Notes: generated from the letters alone by a model not told the origin. A stretch of 64,000 nucleotides of DNA from Lysobacter sp. A03 (GCF_000855665.1 NZ_JXSS01000093.1:106495-170494), one strand, 5' to 3'; counted from the first letter of the stretch, positions 1 through 8,253 are shown. Numbers and translations are program-made.

Positions 1-355
1 TATCTGCGAGAAACGAGCGGTGCAGGTTCTTGATCCAACGCGTGCTGGAAGAGGGCGCATAAGGGCCCATCGCCTTTCCGCTGAGCGGGTCGATCCGGAC
101 CGCCTCCGCCCGGTCGCCCTGACTGTAGTAGACGATGATCGTGCCCGAGGGTGAGCGCTGGACCTGCTCGACCCCGGGAAAGTTGTCGGCTATCCGCTCC
201 GCAAGCAGGGCGACGCTGACCTGCCCACGCTCCGGCACCGTCGTTCCAAGCCGGTCAATGGCGGGATTGACCGACAGGATCGCGCCGCTGATCGCCAACA
301 CGGCGATCAGCAGCCCAAGGACAAGAGCGGGCAGTGAGTGAATCCGACGCAACAT
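1..355 (-). CDS. PepSY-associated transmembrane protein, N-terminal part
   Basis: Only the first 118 codons are in the window; the gene runs off the left edge. The start ATG at 355 follows a strong GGAGGT ribosome site with a 7-base gap. The N-terminus reads MLRRIHSLPALVLG and leads directly into a membrane helix (about residues 8-30). A PepSY-like stretch follows (QVSVALLAERIADNFPGVE, then a short beta-rich segment ending in a DPLSGK turn). This is the typical opening of PepSY_TM proteins, which in proteobacteria are often fused to or paired with flavodoxin/FAD reductase domains and linked to iron reduction. The missing C-terminus decides whether this one carries such a reductase domain. It is the last visible gene of a minus-strand operon with the DUF2271 and PepSY genes upstream. 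Confidence 0.7.
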   Translation of the reverse strand, partial: MLRRIHSLPALVLGLLIAVLAISGAILSVNPAIDRLGTTVPERGQVSVALLAERIADNFPGVEQVQRSPSGTIIVYYSQGDRAEAVRIDPLSGKAMGPYAPSSSTRWIKNLHRSFLAD

Positions 356-382
356 GATGCGGACCTCCTTCAGGCGGATCGA

Positions 383-853
383 TTACATGTCGTAAGTGAA
401 TGACTGCACGTAACCGCGCCCCGCAGTCGCTTTGCCGCTGCCGGCCTTGGTCAGGGGCGCCCGCACGTCGGCCGGGTTGTCGCGACCGTCTTCCACCGCG
501 GTGTCGATCCGTATTTCATAGCCGGCATCGATCAACGCGTCTTCAAGTTCGGCGGTGACCTTGAGGGTGCGCCCGCTGCCGACGCTCGCGCCGCTCACGC
601 CGTCAAACTCGCTCGCCCGCATGCCGCTGCCCCGTGCCCAGTCGCGCAGGTTCTTGTAGTACTTCGACTTCTTGCCCGAGACCCAGAGTGTCTTGTGGTA
701 CTTGCCCGCGGCATCGGTTACATAGATGGCCAGATAGGCTCCATCGCCGGTGTAGGCTTTCATCTGGGTGGTGAGGGTGACGGGCCTGGCGTCAGCCATT
801 ACAGGCAGCGCCATGGCTCCGGCCAGGCAGAGGGATAGGACGATCTTGTTCAT
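383..853 (-). CDS. DUF2271 family periplasmic protein
   Basis: The protein has 156 residues with a clear Sec signal peptide (MNKIVLSLCLAGAMALPVMA, cleavage after ADA at about 23). The mature part is beta-rich, with TGDGAYLAIYVTDAAGKY and KTLWVSGKKSKYYKNLRDW, patterns I associate with the DUF2271 family of predicted periplasmic proteins. These often sit beside PepSY and PepSY_TM genes. The C-terminus ends in a RGYVQSFTYDM strand. An AGGAG ribosome site lies before the ATG at 853. It lies between the small PepSY protein and the PepSY_TM protein, so a shared role in periplasmic redox or metal handling is plausible, but no biochemical function is established that I know of. Confidence 0.75.
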   Translation of the reverse strand: MNKIVLSLCLAGAMALPVMADARPVTLTTQMKAYTGDGAYLAIYVTDAAGKYHKTLWVSGKKSKYYKNLRDWARGSGMRASEFDGVSGASVGSGRTLKVTAELEDALIDAGYEIRIDTAVEDGRDNPADVRAPLTKAGSGKATAGRGYVQSFTYDM

Positions 854-886
854 GTCATTGCTCCTGCAATCGGGTTGTAAACGGCT

Positions 887-1216
887 TCACTTCGCCTTCT
901 GGTCCGGGTTGCGGTCCAGGTAGTCGCCTGCGCCGCCCTTGCCGTCGAACTTGATCTTCAGCTCACGGATCTGCAGCGATGCCGGGGAGTACTCGGCCTT
1001 GAAGCGGTTTCCCAAGGTGTCGGTCCCGCGGACTTCGTAGCAACCGTCATCGACCTTGATCCGCTGGACGTCCCAGCCTTTCTGTTCGAGCTGCTGGCGC
1101 AGGACTTCGCGCGGCTGCCAGTCGGCCACGGGGTCGGTACAGTCGTCACCGGCCAGTGCGCTGCCGCTGAAGGCGAGGGCGGCCATGACGACCGCGGTCA
1201 GAGTGAGGTGTTTCAT
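887..1216 (-). CDS. small periplasmic PepSY-domain protein
   Basis: The protein has 109 residues with a signal peptide ending ALA-GDD at about residue 22. One PepSY-like unit follows: REVLRQQLEQKGWDVQRIKVDDGCYEVRGTD, a helix then strands with the conserved E-V-x-G-x-D pattern. A single internal disulfide is possible between the Cys of GDDC and the Cys of DDGC. PepSY domains are known as small periplasmic or extracellular modules often linked to peptidase inhibition or signalling. It is the first gene of the leftward operon, with an AAGGAG ribosome site 9 bases before the ATG. It is divergent from a response regulator, with a PmrA-type box between them, so control by that regulator is likely. 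Confidence 0.75.
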   Translation of the reverse strand: MKHLTLTAVVMAALAFSGSALAGDDCTDPVADWQPREVLRQQLEQKGWDVQRIKVDDGCYEVRGTDTLGNRFKAEYSPASLQIRELKIKFDGKGGAGDYLDRNPDQKAK

Positions 1217-1265
1217 GGGTGCGATCTCCTTGGGTTGGGTGCAACGTGGACTCTAGGCGCGCATC

Positions 1266-1282
1266 CTTATGCGAGCCTTAAG
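1266..1282. promoter_or_regulatory. PmrA/QseB-like tandem response-regulator box
   Basis: The direct repeat CTTATG-N5-CTTAAG has an 11-bp period, one helical turn, as expected for a head-to-tail dimer of an OmpR-class regulator. It matches the known PmrA/QseB consensus CTTAAT-N5-CTTAAT at 4 of 6 and 5 of 6 positions. It lies 50 bp upstream of the PepSY start and only 14 bp before the regulator gene's own ATG. It is therefore well placed to activate the leftward operon; a TAGAGT element near 1250-1255 could serve as its -10. Confidence 0.6.
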
Positions 1283-1296
1283 GCGAGGATTTTTCG

Positions 1297-1965
1297 ATGC
1301 GGGTACTGCTGGTAGAGGACAACGCCGACCTGGGCCAGGCCGTGCGCGAGCAGATCGGCGAGGACGGACATGCGGTGGATTGGGTGCAGACCCTGGACCA
1401 CGCGCAACTGGCGATCGGCTCGACCCCCTACGACCTCATCCTGCTCGACCTGATGCTGCCCGATGGTCGCGGCATTGATTTCCTGCGCCGGTTGCGCTCG
1501 GCCGGCGATGGCACTCCGGTGATCATCCTGACCGCCATGGACCAGCTCTCCGACAGGATTGCCGGCCTCAACGCGGGTGCCGATGACTACCTGGTCAAGC
1601 CGTTCGACCTGTCGGAACTGTCCGCCCGCGTGGCCGCTGTGGCGCGCCGTTACAGCGGCAATCCCAACCCGCAGCTGCAACTGGGGGCGCTGACGATCGA
1701 CCTGACGGCTCGAACCATCCAGCGCGCTGGCGAAACCATTGCGTTGACGGCGCGGGAATGGGCGCTGCTGGATGCCTTCCTCCAGCGTCCCGGTGCGTTG
1801 TTGTCAAAGTCGCAGCTCGAGGAACGGCTGTACGAGTTCGGAGCGGAAATAGAGAGCAATGCGGTGGAAGTCCACATCAGCCATCTGCGTAAAAAGTTGG
1901 GCTTCAGCGTGGTCGATACCGTCCGCGGGATGGGCTACCGACTGGGCCGGCAGGAGCACCCATGA
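1297..1965 (+). CDS. OmpR-family response regulator, QseB/PmrA type
   Basis: The protein has 222 residues. The receiver domain (1-112) has acidic pocket residues Glu7/Asp8, phospho-acceptor Asp51 (LILLDLMLPDG) and conserved Lys101 (DDYLVKPFD). The winged-helix DNA-binding domain (about 125-220) has LTAREWALLDAFLQRPGALLSKSQL and ends in VDTVRGMGYRLG. QseB, PmrA and TctD-type regulators share this architecture and length. The stop overlaps the start of the histidine kinase by 4 bases (ATGA), so the two are translationally coupled. A PmrA/QseB-type box in the divergent promoter makes the PepSY operon its probable target. I leave the gene symbol blank because QseB, PmrA and paralogues cannot be separated by eye. 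Confidence 0.9.
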   Translation: MRVLLVEDNADLGQAVREQIGEDGHAVDWVQTLDHAQLAIGSTPYDLILLDLMLPDGRGIDFLRRLRSAGDGTPVIILTAMDQLSDRIAGLNAGADDYLVKPFDLSELSARVAAVARRYSGNPNPQLQLGALTIDLTARTIQRAGETIALTAREWALLDAFLQRPGALLSKSQLEERLYEFGAEIESNAVEVHISHLRKKLGFSVVDTVRGMGYRLGRQEHP

Positions 1966-3296
1966 GGGTTGCGGGCAGCCTGCAAAAGCAACTCGTTTAC
2001 GGACTCACTTTGGGGATCGTGGTGTTGTGGCTGGTGGCGACCGCGCTGTCCGGGCTGATCGTGCAGAGACGGCTGGACGACGCGTTCGACGATGCGATGC
2101 AAGGCGCGGCGCAGCGCATCCTGCCGCTGGCGGTCATGGACATCATCAATCGGGAAGATCCTCCCAGCCAGCAACGGGTGGCACCGCTCAATGCGCTTCC
2201 CGGGCAGGTCGCGTATCTGGTGCGCGACCGCGAGGGCACCATCCTGCTGCAATCTCGCGACGCGGACCCGGGCGTGTTTGGCCCGCCGGCCATGCTGGGG
2301 TTCAGCACGACGACGACCCACCGCCTGTACGGTGCCGGTGCTCTGCGAGACACGGTATTCCTGCAGCTTGCCGAGCCTTTGGCATACCGCCGCAAGGCCG
2401 CCCGGGATGCCACCTTTGCCTTGCTGCTGCCGCTGTTGCTGCTGGTGCCGGCCAGCCTGTTGGGTGTTTGGCTGTATGTGCGCTTCAGGCTGCGCAGCGT
2501 GCGCGCCTATCGGCGGGCGGTTGAAGCACGCGGGGTCGGTGATCTCTCGCCCATCCACACCGAGTCGCTGCCGCTGGAAATCCGTCCGAGCGCGGATGCC
2601 GTCAACCGCCTGATCGATCGCCTCCGGCGCGCGCTTGAGACCGAGCGCAGGTTCACCGCGAACAGTGCGCATGAGTTGAGGACCCCACTGGCCGCCGCGC
2701 TTGCCCAGGTCCAGCGCCTGCGGCGTGAGGCCGCCGAAGGGCCCTTGCAGGCGCGTGCCGTGCAGATCGAGGCATCACTGAGGGAGCTGTCGCGCCTTGC
2801 AGAAAAGTTGATGCAACTGGCAAAGGCGGAGGGCGGGAGCGTGCTTGCCGAGGAGCCCCAGGATCTGGTGCTGCTGCTGACCCACTTGGTGGACGACCTG
2901 CAACGCGCGGCCGCCGTCCCGATCCGGTTGGTGCTGCCGTCGGACGGGCCCGTCCTCTCGCCCATCGATGCGGACGCGTTCGCGATCCTGGCGCGCAATT
3001 TGATGGAGAACGCGCTGAAACATGGTGCGCCGGGACAGCCCATCGATGTGGATCTGAGCAAATCAGCGCGGCTGACCGTCATCAATGCCGGTGAGGTGCT
3101 GAATCCTGCTGAATTGGCACAACTGACTGGCCGTTTCGTCCGCGGCCGCGGCGGCGCGCAGGGCTATGGGCTGGGATTGGCGATCGTGACGACCATCGCC
3201 GACGCCGCAGGTGCGACGCTGACATTGACCTCGCCCGCCACTGGCCGAACTGACGGGTTCGAGGTGTCGGTGCAGTTCGCCGTTGCCGGACCGTGA
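1962..3296 (+). CDS. two-component sensor histidine kinase, QseC/PmrB type
   Basis: The protein has 444 residues: a membrane helix at about 10-34, a periplasmic sensor segment (35-150), a second helix at about 150-172, then a cytoplasmic linker. The dimerisation/phosphoacceptor helix carries His237 in RFTANSAHELRTPL. The ATPase domain keeps its N box (LARNLMENALKHG) and G box (GYGLGLAIV), so it should be catalytically competent, unlike the second kinase in this window. It is the partner of the overlapping response regulator upstream. The small periplasmic domain gives no ligand clue; cations, Fe3+ or small phenolic compounds are possibilities from the family, not from the sequence. Confidence 0.9.
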   Translation: MRVAGSLQKQLVYGLTLGIVVLWLVATALSGLIVQRRLDDAFDDAMQGAAQRILPLAVMDIINREDPPSQQRVAPLNALPGQVAYLVRDREGTILLQSRDADPGVFGPPAMLGFSTTTTHRLYGAGALRDTVFLQLAEPLAYRRKAARDATFALLLPLLLLVPASLLGVWLYVRFRLRSVRAYRRAVEARGVGDLSPIHTESLPLEIRPSADAVNRLIDRLRRALETERRFTANSAHELRTPLAAALAQVQRLRREAAEGPLQARAVQIEASLRELSRLAEKLMQLAKAEGGSVLAEEPQDLVLLLTHLVDDLQRAAAVPIRLVLPSDGPVLSPIDADAFAILARNLMENALKHGAPGQPIDVDLSKSARLTVINAGEVLNPAELAQLTGRFVRGRGGAQGYGLGLAIVTTIADAAGATLTLTSPATGRTDGFEVSVQFAVAGP

Positions 3297-3307
3297 CGCC
3301 GGGACGC

Positions 3308-3706
3308 TCAGTGCAGGCCGGTGCGGTCAGTCGGACCGCGGGCGGATGAGGGCGGGTCGCTCTTCATCTTCTCGTCGAGCTGTGCTTCGAACTGCTGGAA
3401 CTCCAGACCCAGCTGACGCGCCTCCGCGTTGGCGGCATCACGCAGCGCATCGGAGAACTTGAGTTTTGCAATGGCTCCGGTGCGCTCGTGCATCGAGGCG
3501 GCTCGGCGGATGAGCGCCAGCATCGTGGCGGCGCTGTCGGAGCTGCCGACCATCTTGCCGTCCATTCCGAGCACCCATTCGCCATCGCGGCGGACGATCC
3601 CGCCCAGCAGTTTGCCGGCTCCGTCACGCAGGTCGGCGTGTGCCTCTATACCAGTGTCCGGGGTGGTGTCGCCGTCGTTGCGGCTGCCATTGAACTTGCT
3701 CGACAT
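3308..3706 (-). CDS. hypothetical protein, 132 residues
   Basis: I do not recognise a family. The protein is hydrophilic, with no signal peptide or membrane segment. An N-terminal polar tail (MSSKFNGSRNDGDTTPDTG) precedes a small beta-strand region (GGIVRRDGEWVLGMDGKMVGSS). The C-terminal half is helical and charged (LIRRAASMHERTGAIAKLKFSD, then ARQLGLEFQQFEAQLDEKM), with a short coiled-coil look. It is convergent with the upstream kinase gene and reads in the same direction as the second two-component pair, but is separated from that pair by 75 bp. The ribosome site is weak. The frame has codon use like its neighbours, which supports it being real. Confidence 0.55.
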   Translation of the reverse strand: MSSKFNGSRNDGDTTPDTGIEAHADLRDGAGKLLGGIVRRDGEWVLGMDGKMVGSSDSAATMLALIRRAASMHERTGAIAKLKFSDALRDAANAEARQLGLEFQQFEAQLDEKMKSDPPSSARGPTDRTGLH

Positions 3707-3781
3707 CGGGTTTCTCTACCGTTGTTGCGCGCGCATGAAGCGTTCTGGTGCGGACGGCACAGGATACGGCAGGGCGGTGTT

Positions 3782-5014
3782 CTACCGCTTAACGAAGCGC
3801 ACGTCGACGCTGCCCGACGCGGCATCGGAGTCGTCAATCTCCCAGCCGATACGGTCGGCGAGGCGTCCCACCAGGGTCAGGCCGAGGCGTCGATCGCTGC
3901 TGGCCGGGCGCGGCCTGGACGAGGTCGATCGCAGGGTGTCATCGGCAGCGAAGGCGAACGACATCATGCGGTTCGAGATCGAGATGCGCAGTGTGCCGGG
4001 CACGCCGGGAGGCAACAGGCGCCGCAGCACTCCGTGCACGATCAGGGTCGCATCGCTCGTAGGCAGCGTGGTGTCGACCTCCGCGCAGTCGAGCGCGACG
4101 CTCACGGTGCCGTCGACGATTGACGCAACCCCGGCCAGGCACGACACCAGCCAGCCACGCAGCTCGACTGGCTCTGCCGAGTCCACCCGGCGGCGGGCAA
4201 GTCGCATCAAGGCGTCGATCAATTCCGACAGTTCACGGATTCCGCGGTCAAGGCGCAGCAGTCGCGGCTGCAGCGCGGGCATGTCCGCGCTGTCCTCAAG
4301 CAGCAATTCGGTGGCGCCGCGCACCACGGAAATCGGCGTACGCAGCTCATGGCTGGCATCGGCGAGGAAGGTCTGCTCCGCTTCCGCCGCAGACGCGAGC
4401 CGGGCCTGGTAGTCATCGATCGCGCTGGCCAACTGGCCGAGCTCGTCGGCCGGCAGCTTGTCCGCCAGCGCTGTCCGCTCGGGTTGGATCGGCAACGAAG
4501 CGACCGCCTGGGCCAACTGCTGGACCGGGCGCACGACCCGACCCGACAGCAGCCATCCCAGCCACGCGCTTAGTGCGGTTCCCGCAAGCACGACCACGGC
4601 AAGGACAAGCGCGAGATAGCGCTCCAGCGCCTCGATGTCGTGCAGGTCCATCACAAAGAACAGGCGGCCGGCTGAGGTATCGAATACGCCCAGGAACACC
4701 TCGTCTCCTTCCGCGTTGCGCACATCAACGATCCCCGGCGGCTGGCTCAGGTACACGTCGGGGACTTCTCCGCGGTTGTAGGGCAGGAGCTGATAACCGC
4801 TGACCCGGGCGCTGCGCGGCAGGTCGATGCCGGGCTCGCGTTGCAGCCGCTCGGCGTAGTCATGCGCCTGGCTGGTGAGGATCGATTCCACCAGGACGCG
4901 CTCGTACTCCTCGGCGATGAACACAACGCCAAGCGCAAACGCGATGCTCAGCACCGCGCCCATGACCGTGTACAGCAAGGTCACGCGCGTGCGCAGCGGC
5001 AACGGAAACCTCAT
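3782..5014 (-). CDS. sensor histidine kinase with degenerate ATPase domain
   Basis: The protein has 410 residues: helix at 10-34, periplasmic sensor region to about 132, second helix at 133-156, HAMP linker to about 207, and a good phosphoacceptor helix with His222 (FLADASHELRTPISVVRG). The C-terminal catalytic part is unusual. Where NLLxNA is expected there is LIVHGVLRRLLPPG (324-337), with no Asn. The DxGxG motif is not visible; only a G2-like LGLTLVGRLADRIGW remains near 377-391. It overlaps the response regulator by 4 bases. It may act mainly as a phosphatase or His relay, bind nucleotide atypically, or be trans-phosphorylated by another kinase. The reading frame is intact to the stop, so this is not an obvious frameshift. 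Confidence 0.85.
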   Translation of the reverse strand: MRFPLPLRTRVTLLYTVMGAVLSIAFALGVVFIAEEYERVLVESILTSQAHDYAERLQREPGIDLPRSARVSGYQLLPYNRGEVPDVYLSQPPGIVDVRNAEGDEVFLGVFDTSAGRLFFVMDLHDIEALERYLALVLAVVVLAGTALSAWLGWLLSGRVVRPVQQLAQAVASLPIQPERTALADKLPADELGQLASAIDDYQARLASAAEAEQTFLADASHELRTPISVVRGATELLLEDSADMPALQPRLLRLDRGIRELSELIDALMRLARRRVDSAEPVELRGWLVSCLAGVASIVDGTVSVALDCAEVDTTLPTSDATLIVHGVLRRLLPPGVPGTLRISISNRMMSFAFAADDTLRSTSSRPRPASSDRRLGLTLVGRLADRIGWEIDDSDAASGSVDVRFVKR

Positions 5015-5694
5015 TCGGGCGGCACCAATCGGTATCCGATGCCGTGGACAGTGCGGATAAGGGGAATGTCGAACGGCTTGTCCACCAAGTTGCGCAGGTC
5101 ATACATATGGGTGTGCAGGGAGGCCGCATCGCCACCGCGGGAGCCAGGAACGGACTGGATCAGCAGATCGTGGCCGACCACGCCGGGTGATCGTCTCATC
5201 AGCAGTTCAAGGATGCTGCTCTGGCTGCGCGTGAGGGCGATGCGGGTACCTGCGCGAGTTGCCACCATCGACTCGGCGTCAAGTTCCAGCGGACCGACGA
5301 CCAGGGGCAGCAGCGGCGAGGGGGCGCCGCGGCGGTGCAGTGCGCGTATCCGCGCGTCCAGTTCCTTGAGCTCGAACGGCTTGACCATGTAGTCATCGGC
5401 GCCTTCATGGAAGCCGCGTATTTTGTCGTCGAGGGTATCGCGCGCAGTCAGCATCAGGACCGGAGTGCCGCGTCCGGCTTCCCGCAGCTGCCGACAAAGA
5501 TCCAGTCCGTCCAGGCGCGGCAGGCCGAGGTCCAGCACGATCACGTCAAAGGGGATCCGGAGCGCGTGCATCAGCCCGGTTTCGCCATCGGCGGCGTGAT
5601 CCACCTCGTGGCCACGGCGTTCCAGGAAGTCCCAGATATTGGCCGCGATGTCGTGCTGGTCTTCCACGATCAGGATTTTCAGGGACTCGGACAT
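5011..5694 (-). CDS. OmpR-family response regulator
   Basis: The protein has 227 residues. In the receiver domain Glu11/Asp12, Asp55 (VIVLDLGLPRLDG) and the Lys of DDYMVKPFELKEL are all present, so phosphorylation chemistry is intact. The winged-helix domain ends with LIRTVHGIGYRLVPPE. It is the first gene of a two-gene minus-strand operon with the degenerate kinase, with the stop and start overlapping. It is divergent from the PAP2 phosphatase and EptA genes, and a tandem CTGAGA box lies between them. By comparison with PmrA/PhoP-type systems it probably controls lipid A modification in response to cations or cationic peptides, but the stimulus is inferred from neighbours only. Confidence 0.88.
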   Translation of the reverse strand: MSESLKILIVEDQHDIAANIWDFLERRGHEVDHAADGETGLMHALRIPFDVIVLDLGLPRLDGLDLCRQLREAGRGTPVLMLTARDTLDDKIRGFHEGADDYMVKPFELKELDARIRALHRRGAPSPLLPLVVGPLELDAESMVATRAGTRIALTRSQSSILELLMRRSPGVVGHDLLIQSVPGSRGGDAASLHTHMYDLRNLVDKPFDIPLIRTVHGIGYRLVPPE

Positions 5695-5760
5695 GGGCTC
5701 GGCTGGGACACGGATCCACGCAAGTCTAGTCCGGGCAGTGGGGGGCTCGATAACGAACGC

Positions 5761-5777
5761 CTGAGAAATGGCTGAGA
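5761..5777. promoter_or_regulatory. tandem CTGAGA box in the RR / PAP2-eptA divergent region
   Basis: The exact direct repeat CTGAGA-N5-CTGAGA has an 11-bp period and is 66 bp upstream of the response regulator start. Geometry and position fit an OmpR-family binding site serving both divergent units. The most upstream ATG usable by the PAP2 gene (5768) lies inside it. If the box is functional, that gene probably starts further downstream. Confidence 0.5.
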
Positions 5778-6595
5778 GATCGCTACAACGGGGTGCTCAT
5801 GCTTGGCGCTGGTCCCACTCCCGTAGTCCCGACGTGCCCGCCACTACCGCAACGCGATCCGACGAGTTCTGTCCAGCTGGGCGCCTGCCCGCAACCGGGA
5901 GGCCGAAGCGGGCTTTCCTGCGCAATCACCTTGTGTATCCGCTTGTGGCGACGGCAGCGGCCAGCGTGGTCCTTATCGGCGCACACGGCGATTTTCTGCT
6001 CGCCGACCTCTTGTACACGGCGCAGGGCAATGCGTGGGCTCTGCGTGACAGCTGGATTACCACCACGTTGGTGCATGAGGCGGGCAAGGCCGTGTCCGCC
6101 GCCGCCTGGCTTGGTGCGTTGATCGCATCGCTGTGGAGTCTTGTGGATCCGAGGCTGTCCCATTGGCGTCGCCCCCTTGGCTATCTGGCCTTTGCAACCC
6201 TGGCGGGCTCGGTCGCCGTGTCGCTGCTCAAGGCAGGCAGTGGAATGGATTGCCCATGGGACCTCCAGCGCTACGGTGGCTTGCAGCCGTTTGTCGGGTT
6301 GTTTGAGTCGCGGCCCCACAGCATGGGTCATGCGTCGTGTTTTCCCGCCGGGCACGCCAGCGCCGGCTACGCGTGGGTGACGTTGTACTTCTTCTTCCGT
6401 GCGGTGCAGCCGCGCTTGCGATGGGCCGGATTGGCCCTTGCCCTGGCGGCCGGCGCCCTGTTCGGCATCAGCCAGCAGTTGCGCGGAGCGCACTTCCTGT
6501 CCCACGACGTGTGGACGTTGATGATCTGTTGGCTTGTAGCCTTGGGAGGGTCGCTGTGGATCCTTCGTCCGTACGGGTCAGGGATGCCGGCATGA
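5768..6595 (+). CDS. PAP2-family membrane phosphatase, EptA-linked type
   Basis: The frame gives 275 residues with about six membrane helices. It carries the motif set of the PAP2 subfamily found next to EptA genes: CPWDL followed by RYGG, FPAGHASAGY (a PSGH variant) and RGAHFLSHD with the catalytic His. Such enzymes remove phosphate from lipid A, undecaprenyl pyrophosphate or other lipid phosphates at the periplasmic face. The first 45 residues are Arg/Pro-rich, not membrane-like, and overlap a regulatory repeat. A downstream start such as GTG at 5834 is possible; the coordinates use the longest frame. It overlaps the EptA gene by 4 bases, implying one transcript. The substrate is not decided by sequence. 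Confidence 0.8.
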   Translation: MAERSLQRGAHAWRWSHSRSPDVPATTATRSDEFCPAGRLPATGRPKRAFLRNHLVYPLVATAAASVVLIGAHGDFLLADLLYTAQGNAWALRDSWITTTLVHEAGKAVSAAAWLGALIASLWSLVDPRLSHWRRPLGYLAFATLAGSVAVSLLKAGSGMDCPWDLQRYGGLQPFVGLFESRPHSMGHASCFPAGHASAGYAWVTLYFFFRAVQPRLRWAGLALALAAGALFGISQQLRGAHFLSHDVWTLMICWLVALGGSLWILRPYGSGMPA

Positions 6596-8253
6596 GCGCC
6601 GTCGCCCATGCCCGGGAGGGGCTGCGCGGCAGGTCGATGTGGCGACCTTCGGTCAGCCAGGAGGGGCTGGCGCTGCCGGTGAGCCTATTGTTCACCCTTG
6701 CCTGCAACACCGCGTTCTGGCGTGCCTATGCGGCAACCGGAGCTCTGGAAAGCGCGCGCGGCTGGGTGACGGCTGCCTCGCTGGCAACGGCGATGACCGG
6801 GCTGCACTTCCTGCTCCTGTGTCTGGTGTTGAACCGCTGGACCACCAAGCCGCTGCTTTCCTTGCTGCTGGTGGTAACCGCGTTGGCCGGGTATTACTCG
6901 CGCCATTACGGGGTCTATCTGGATCCCGACATGATCCGCAACATCCTTCATACCGACACGCGTGAAGCCCGCGAACTGTTGACGCCGGGGCTGGCGCTGC
7001 CCGTGCTGGCCGCACTCATTCCCGTAGCCCTGGTCTGGTGGGCGCGGATTCGCGCACAAAGGCCCGCGGACGCGCTGTTGCGACGAGTGGTTGTCATGGT
7101 GGCCGTCGCGACGGTGACCGCCGGTGCCTTGCTGCTCTCATTCCAGGACATCTCCGCGCTGATGCGCAACCGGACCGAACTGCGGCACCTGATCGCGCCG
7201 GGCAACTACCTCGTCTCCCTTGCACGGGTCGCGTCAGAGGACCCCGCAGCGGCCGTCCGTGCACGCCAACCCCTGGGCAACGACGCCCGGGTGGTGGGGC
7301 GCAGCAATGGCAAACAGCGGGTGCTGGTGATCGTGGTCGGCGAAACCGTGCGGGCGCAGAACTGGGGTCTCAACGGGTACGCGCGTCAAACCACGCCTGA
7401 ATTGGCCGATCTGGATGTCCTGAACTACACCGACGTGACGGCGTGCGGATCGAGTACGGACGTCTCCCTGCCGTGCATGTTCTCCGCGCAGGGGCGGCGT
7501 GGCTACGACAAAAGGGCGATCAGGGAGTCGGAGTCGTTGCTCAACGTGCTGGATCACGCCGGCATCGCGACACTGTGGCGCGACAACCAGGGCGGGTGCA
7601 AGGGTGTGTGTGCGGGGCTTCCCTTCGAATCCATGGTGGACGCCCGGGTTCCCGAGCTGTGCAACGCCGAGCACTGTCTGGACGAAGTGCTGCTGCACGA
7701 CCTGCATGCGAGGATCGACGGGCAGGACCGCGACCAGGTCATCGTGTTGCATCAACTCGGCAACCACGGGCCGAGCTATTTCCAGCGCTACCCCGATCAA
7801 TTCCGCCAGTTCGTTCCGGTGTGCGAATCGGCGGACCTGGGCAAATGCCGGCAGGCCGAGATCGTCAACGCCTACGACAATGCGATTCTCTATACCGATC
7901 ACTTTCTCGCCCGTGTGATCGAAACCCTGGAAGCGGACCCCACGCGCGACAGCGCGATGATCTACATCTCCGACCACGGCGAATCGCTTGGTGAGGGCAA
8001 CCTCTATCTGCACGGTATGCCTTACGCGATCGCACCGGACACCCAGCTGAAGGTGCCCATGGTGATGTGGCTGTCACCTCCGCTGGCGGCGGACCGGAAT
8101 ATCGACATCGCCTGCATGCGCCAGCGTCTCGTCACGCCCGCCACGCACGACAATCTCTTCAGCTCGGTGCTGGGGCTGATGCAGGTGGAGACGGGCGTCT
8201 ATGACGCGTCCCAGGACCTGTTCGCTCCCTGCATGGGCGGCGCGCACATCTGA
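6592..8253 (+). CDS. eptA: phosphoethanolamine-lipid A transferase, EptA family
   Basis: The protein has 553 residues. About five N-terminal membrane helices (residues 25-200) anchor a periplasmic alkaline-phosphatase-fold domain. Catalytic features are present: [18 protein letters not shown] with Thr252 as the likely nucleophile, [31 protein letters not shown] and the metal-binding [11 protein letters not shown]. Several paired cysteines in the periplasmic part match the disulfides of EptA/MCR proteins. The enzyme moves phosphoethanolamine from phosphatidylethanolamine to lipid A phosphates, lowering surface charge and polymyxin binding. The start ATG at 6592 overlaps the PAP2 stop. It is probably controlled by the divergent two-component system. 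Confidence 0.9.
   Translation: MSAVAHAREGLRGRSMWRPSVSQEGLALPVSLLFTLACNTAFWRAYAATGALESARGWVTAASLATAMTGLHFLLLCLVLNRWTTKPLLSLLLVVTALAGYYSRHYGVYLDPDMIRNILHTDTREARELLTPGLALPVLAALIPVALVWWARIRAQRPADALLRRVVVMVAVATVTAGALLLSFQDISALMRNRTELRHLIAPGNYLVSLARVASEDPAAAVRARQPLGNDARVVGRSNGKQRVLVIVVGETVRAQNWGLNGYARQTTPELADLDVLNYTDVTACGSSTDVSLPCMFSAQGRRGYDKRAIRESESLLNVLDHAGIATLWRDNQGGCKGVCAGLPFESMVDARVPELCNAEHCLDEVLLHDLHARIDGQDRDQVIVLHQLGNHGPSYFQRYPDQFRQFVPVCESADLGKCRQAEIVNAYDNAILYTDHFLARVIETLEADPTRDSAMIYISDHGESLGEGNLYLHGMPYAIAPDTQLKVPMVMWLSPPLAADRNIDIACMRQRLVTPATHDNLFSSVLGLMQVETGVYDASQDLFAPCMGGAHI

Noticed and set aside
3775..3795. CTTAAC near the end of the second kinase gene as a PmrA half-site
   Set aside because: Single half-site inside a gene end, without a repeat at 11 bp.
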